Under the pieces are notes generated by a model, which was given only the letters and a program-made list of their open reading frames with translations, was not told the DNA's origin and did no database searches. A DNA stretch of 64,000 nucleotides from Propioniciclava tarda. Lineage in GTDB: Bacteria > Actinomycetota > Actinomycetes > Propionibacteriales > Propionibacteriaceae. This document shows positions 63,963 through 64,000 of this stretch, one piece after another (position 1 is the first letter of the stretch; the number at the start of each line of letters is the position of its first letter). The stretch lies in the NCBI RefSeq assembly GCF_900182665.1, contig NZ_FXTL01000003.1, forward strand, positions 1-64,000, in the 5' to 3' direction. The translations under genes and the position numbers were made by a program.

Positions 63963-64000
63963 TCAGTGCGCGATCGCGCCTTCGGCCCCGGCGCCGGTCA
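63963..64000 (-). CDS. Possible C-terminus of a gene running off the right edge
   Basis: Minus-strand codons give TGAGAEGAIAH then TGA at 63965-63963, placed just beyond a hairpin as expected for a convergent gene. Only 12 residues are visible, so no function can be given. Confidence 0.3.
   Translation of the reverse strand, partial: TGAGAEGAIAH

Overview
The window is very GC-rich, densely coded DNA from a high-GC actinobacterium. Actinobacterial markers include a mycothiol-type maleylpyruvate isomerase-family protein, GuaB next to a GuaB3 paralogue, a PerM-like (DUF6350) protein beside sucCD, an MptB-like mannosyltransferase, PspC-domain sensor genes and many leaderless promoters. Propionibacteriaceae is a plausible family, but I cannot prove it from sequence alone. 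No rRNA, tRNA or CRISPR array was recognised.

Layout. 1-1917: two nested IS3-like insertion sequences; the first runs off the left edge and interrupts the second. 1918-7791: a cell-surface island with a nucleotidyltransferase, a PqqD-like protein and an HprK-related kinase on the minus strand, divergent from a Wzc/CpsD-type tyrosine kinase and a small Tat-type exported protein. These are followed on the minus strand by an SGNH-like protein, a low-molecular-weight tyrosine phosphatase and a second PqqD-like protein. 8017-8478: an orphan GroEL C-terminus. 8580-14441: an MptB-like mannosyltransferase, guaB, guaB3 and an App1-like phosphatase. 14443-18700: a lipid kinase, chorismate mutase, sirtuin, a hydrogenase large-subunit remnant and guaA. 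18702-24189: a decayed stretch (GNAT, sigma-factor and secreted-protein remnants) mixed with an MpaB-type oxygenase, a type-5 uracil-DNA glycosylase and a fatty-acyl-CoA ligase. 24310-28853: PspC/Lia-type envelope-stress genes. 28934-37699: a cardiolipin-synthase-like enzyme, PcrA, an M23 peptidase, sucCD and a PknH-like sensor protein.

37809-54208: perM, purN, purH and folD. perM and purN, usually close together downstream of sucCD, are separated here by about 12 kb of polysaccharide genes. That block carries the five enzymes known for UDP-2,3-diacetamido-mannuronic acid synthesis (WbpA, B, D, E, I types), a FlaA1/CapD-type dehydratase, two glycosyltransferases, a Wzx-type flippase and a Wzy/WaaL-type polymerase or ligase. 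The matching Wzc kinase and phosphatase lie about 35 kb away in the left island, so the window probably holds most of one Wzx/Wzy surface-polysaccharide pathway in two pieces. No initiating phosphoglycosyltransferase was seen.

54299-64000: a GH38 alpha-mannosidase, a GPH sugar transporter, an acyl-CoA synthetase, a second small Tat-type exported protein, malate dehydrogenase, a histidine phosphatase and an S51-like peptidase.

Two genome-wide signals stand out. The hexamer GGACGC (usually GGACGCC) occurs in both orientations several-fold more often than composition predicts, but is nearly absent from the IS elements. Many genes also have a TANNNT -10 box 6-9 bases before the start codon, indicating leaderless mRNAs.
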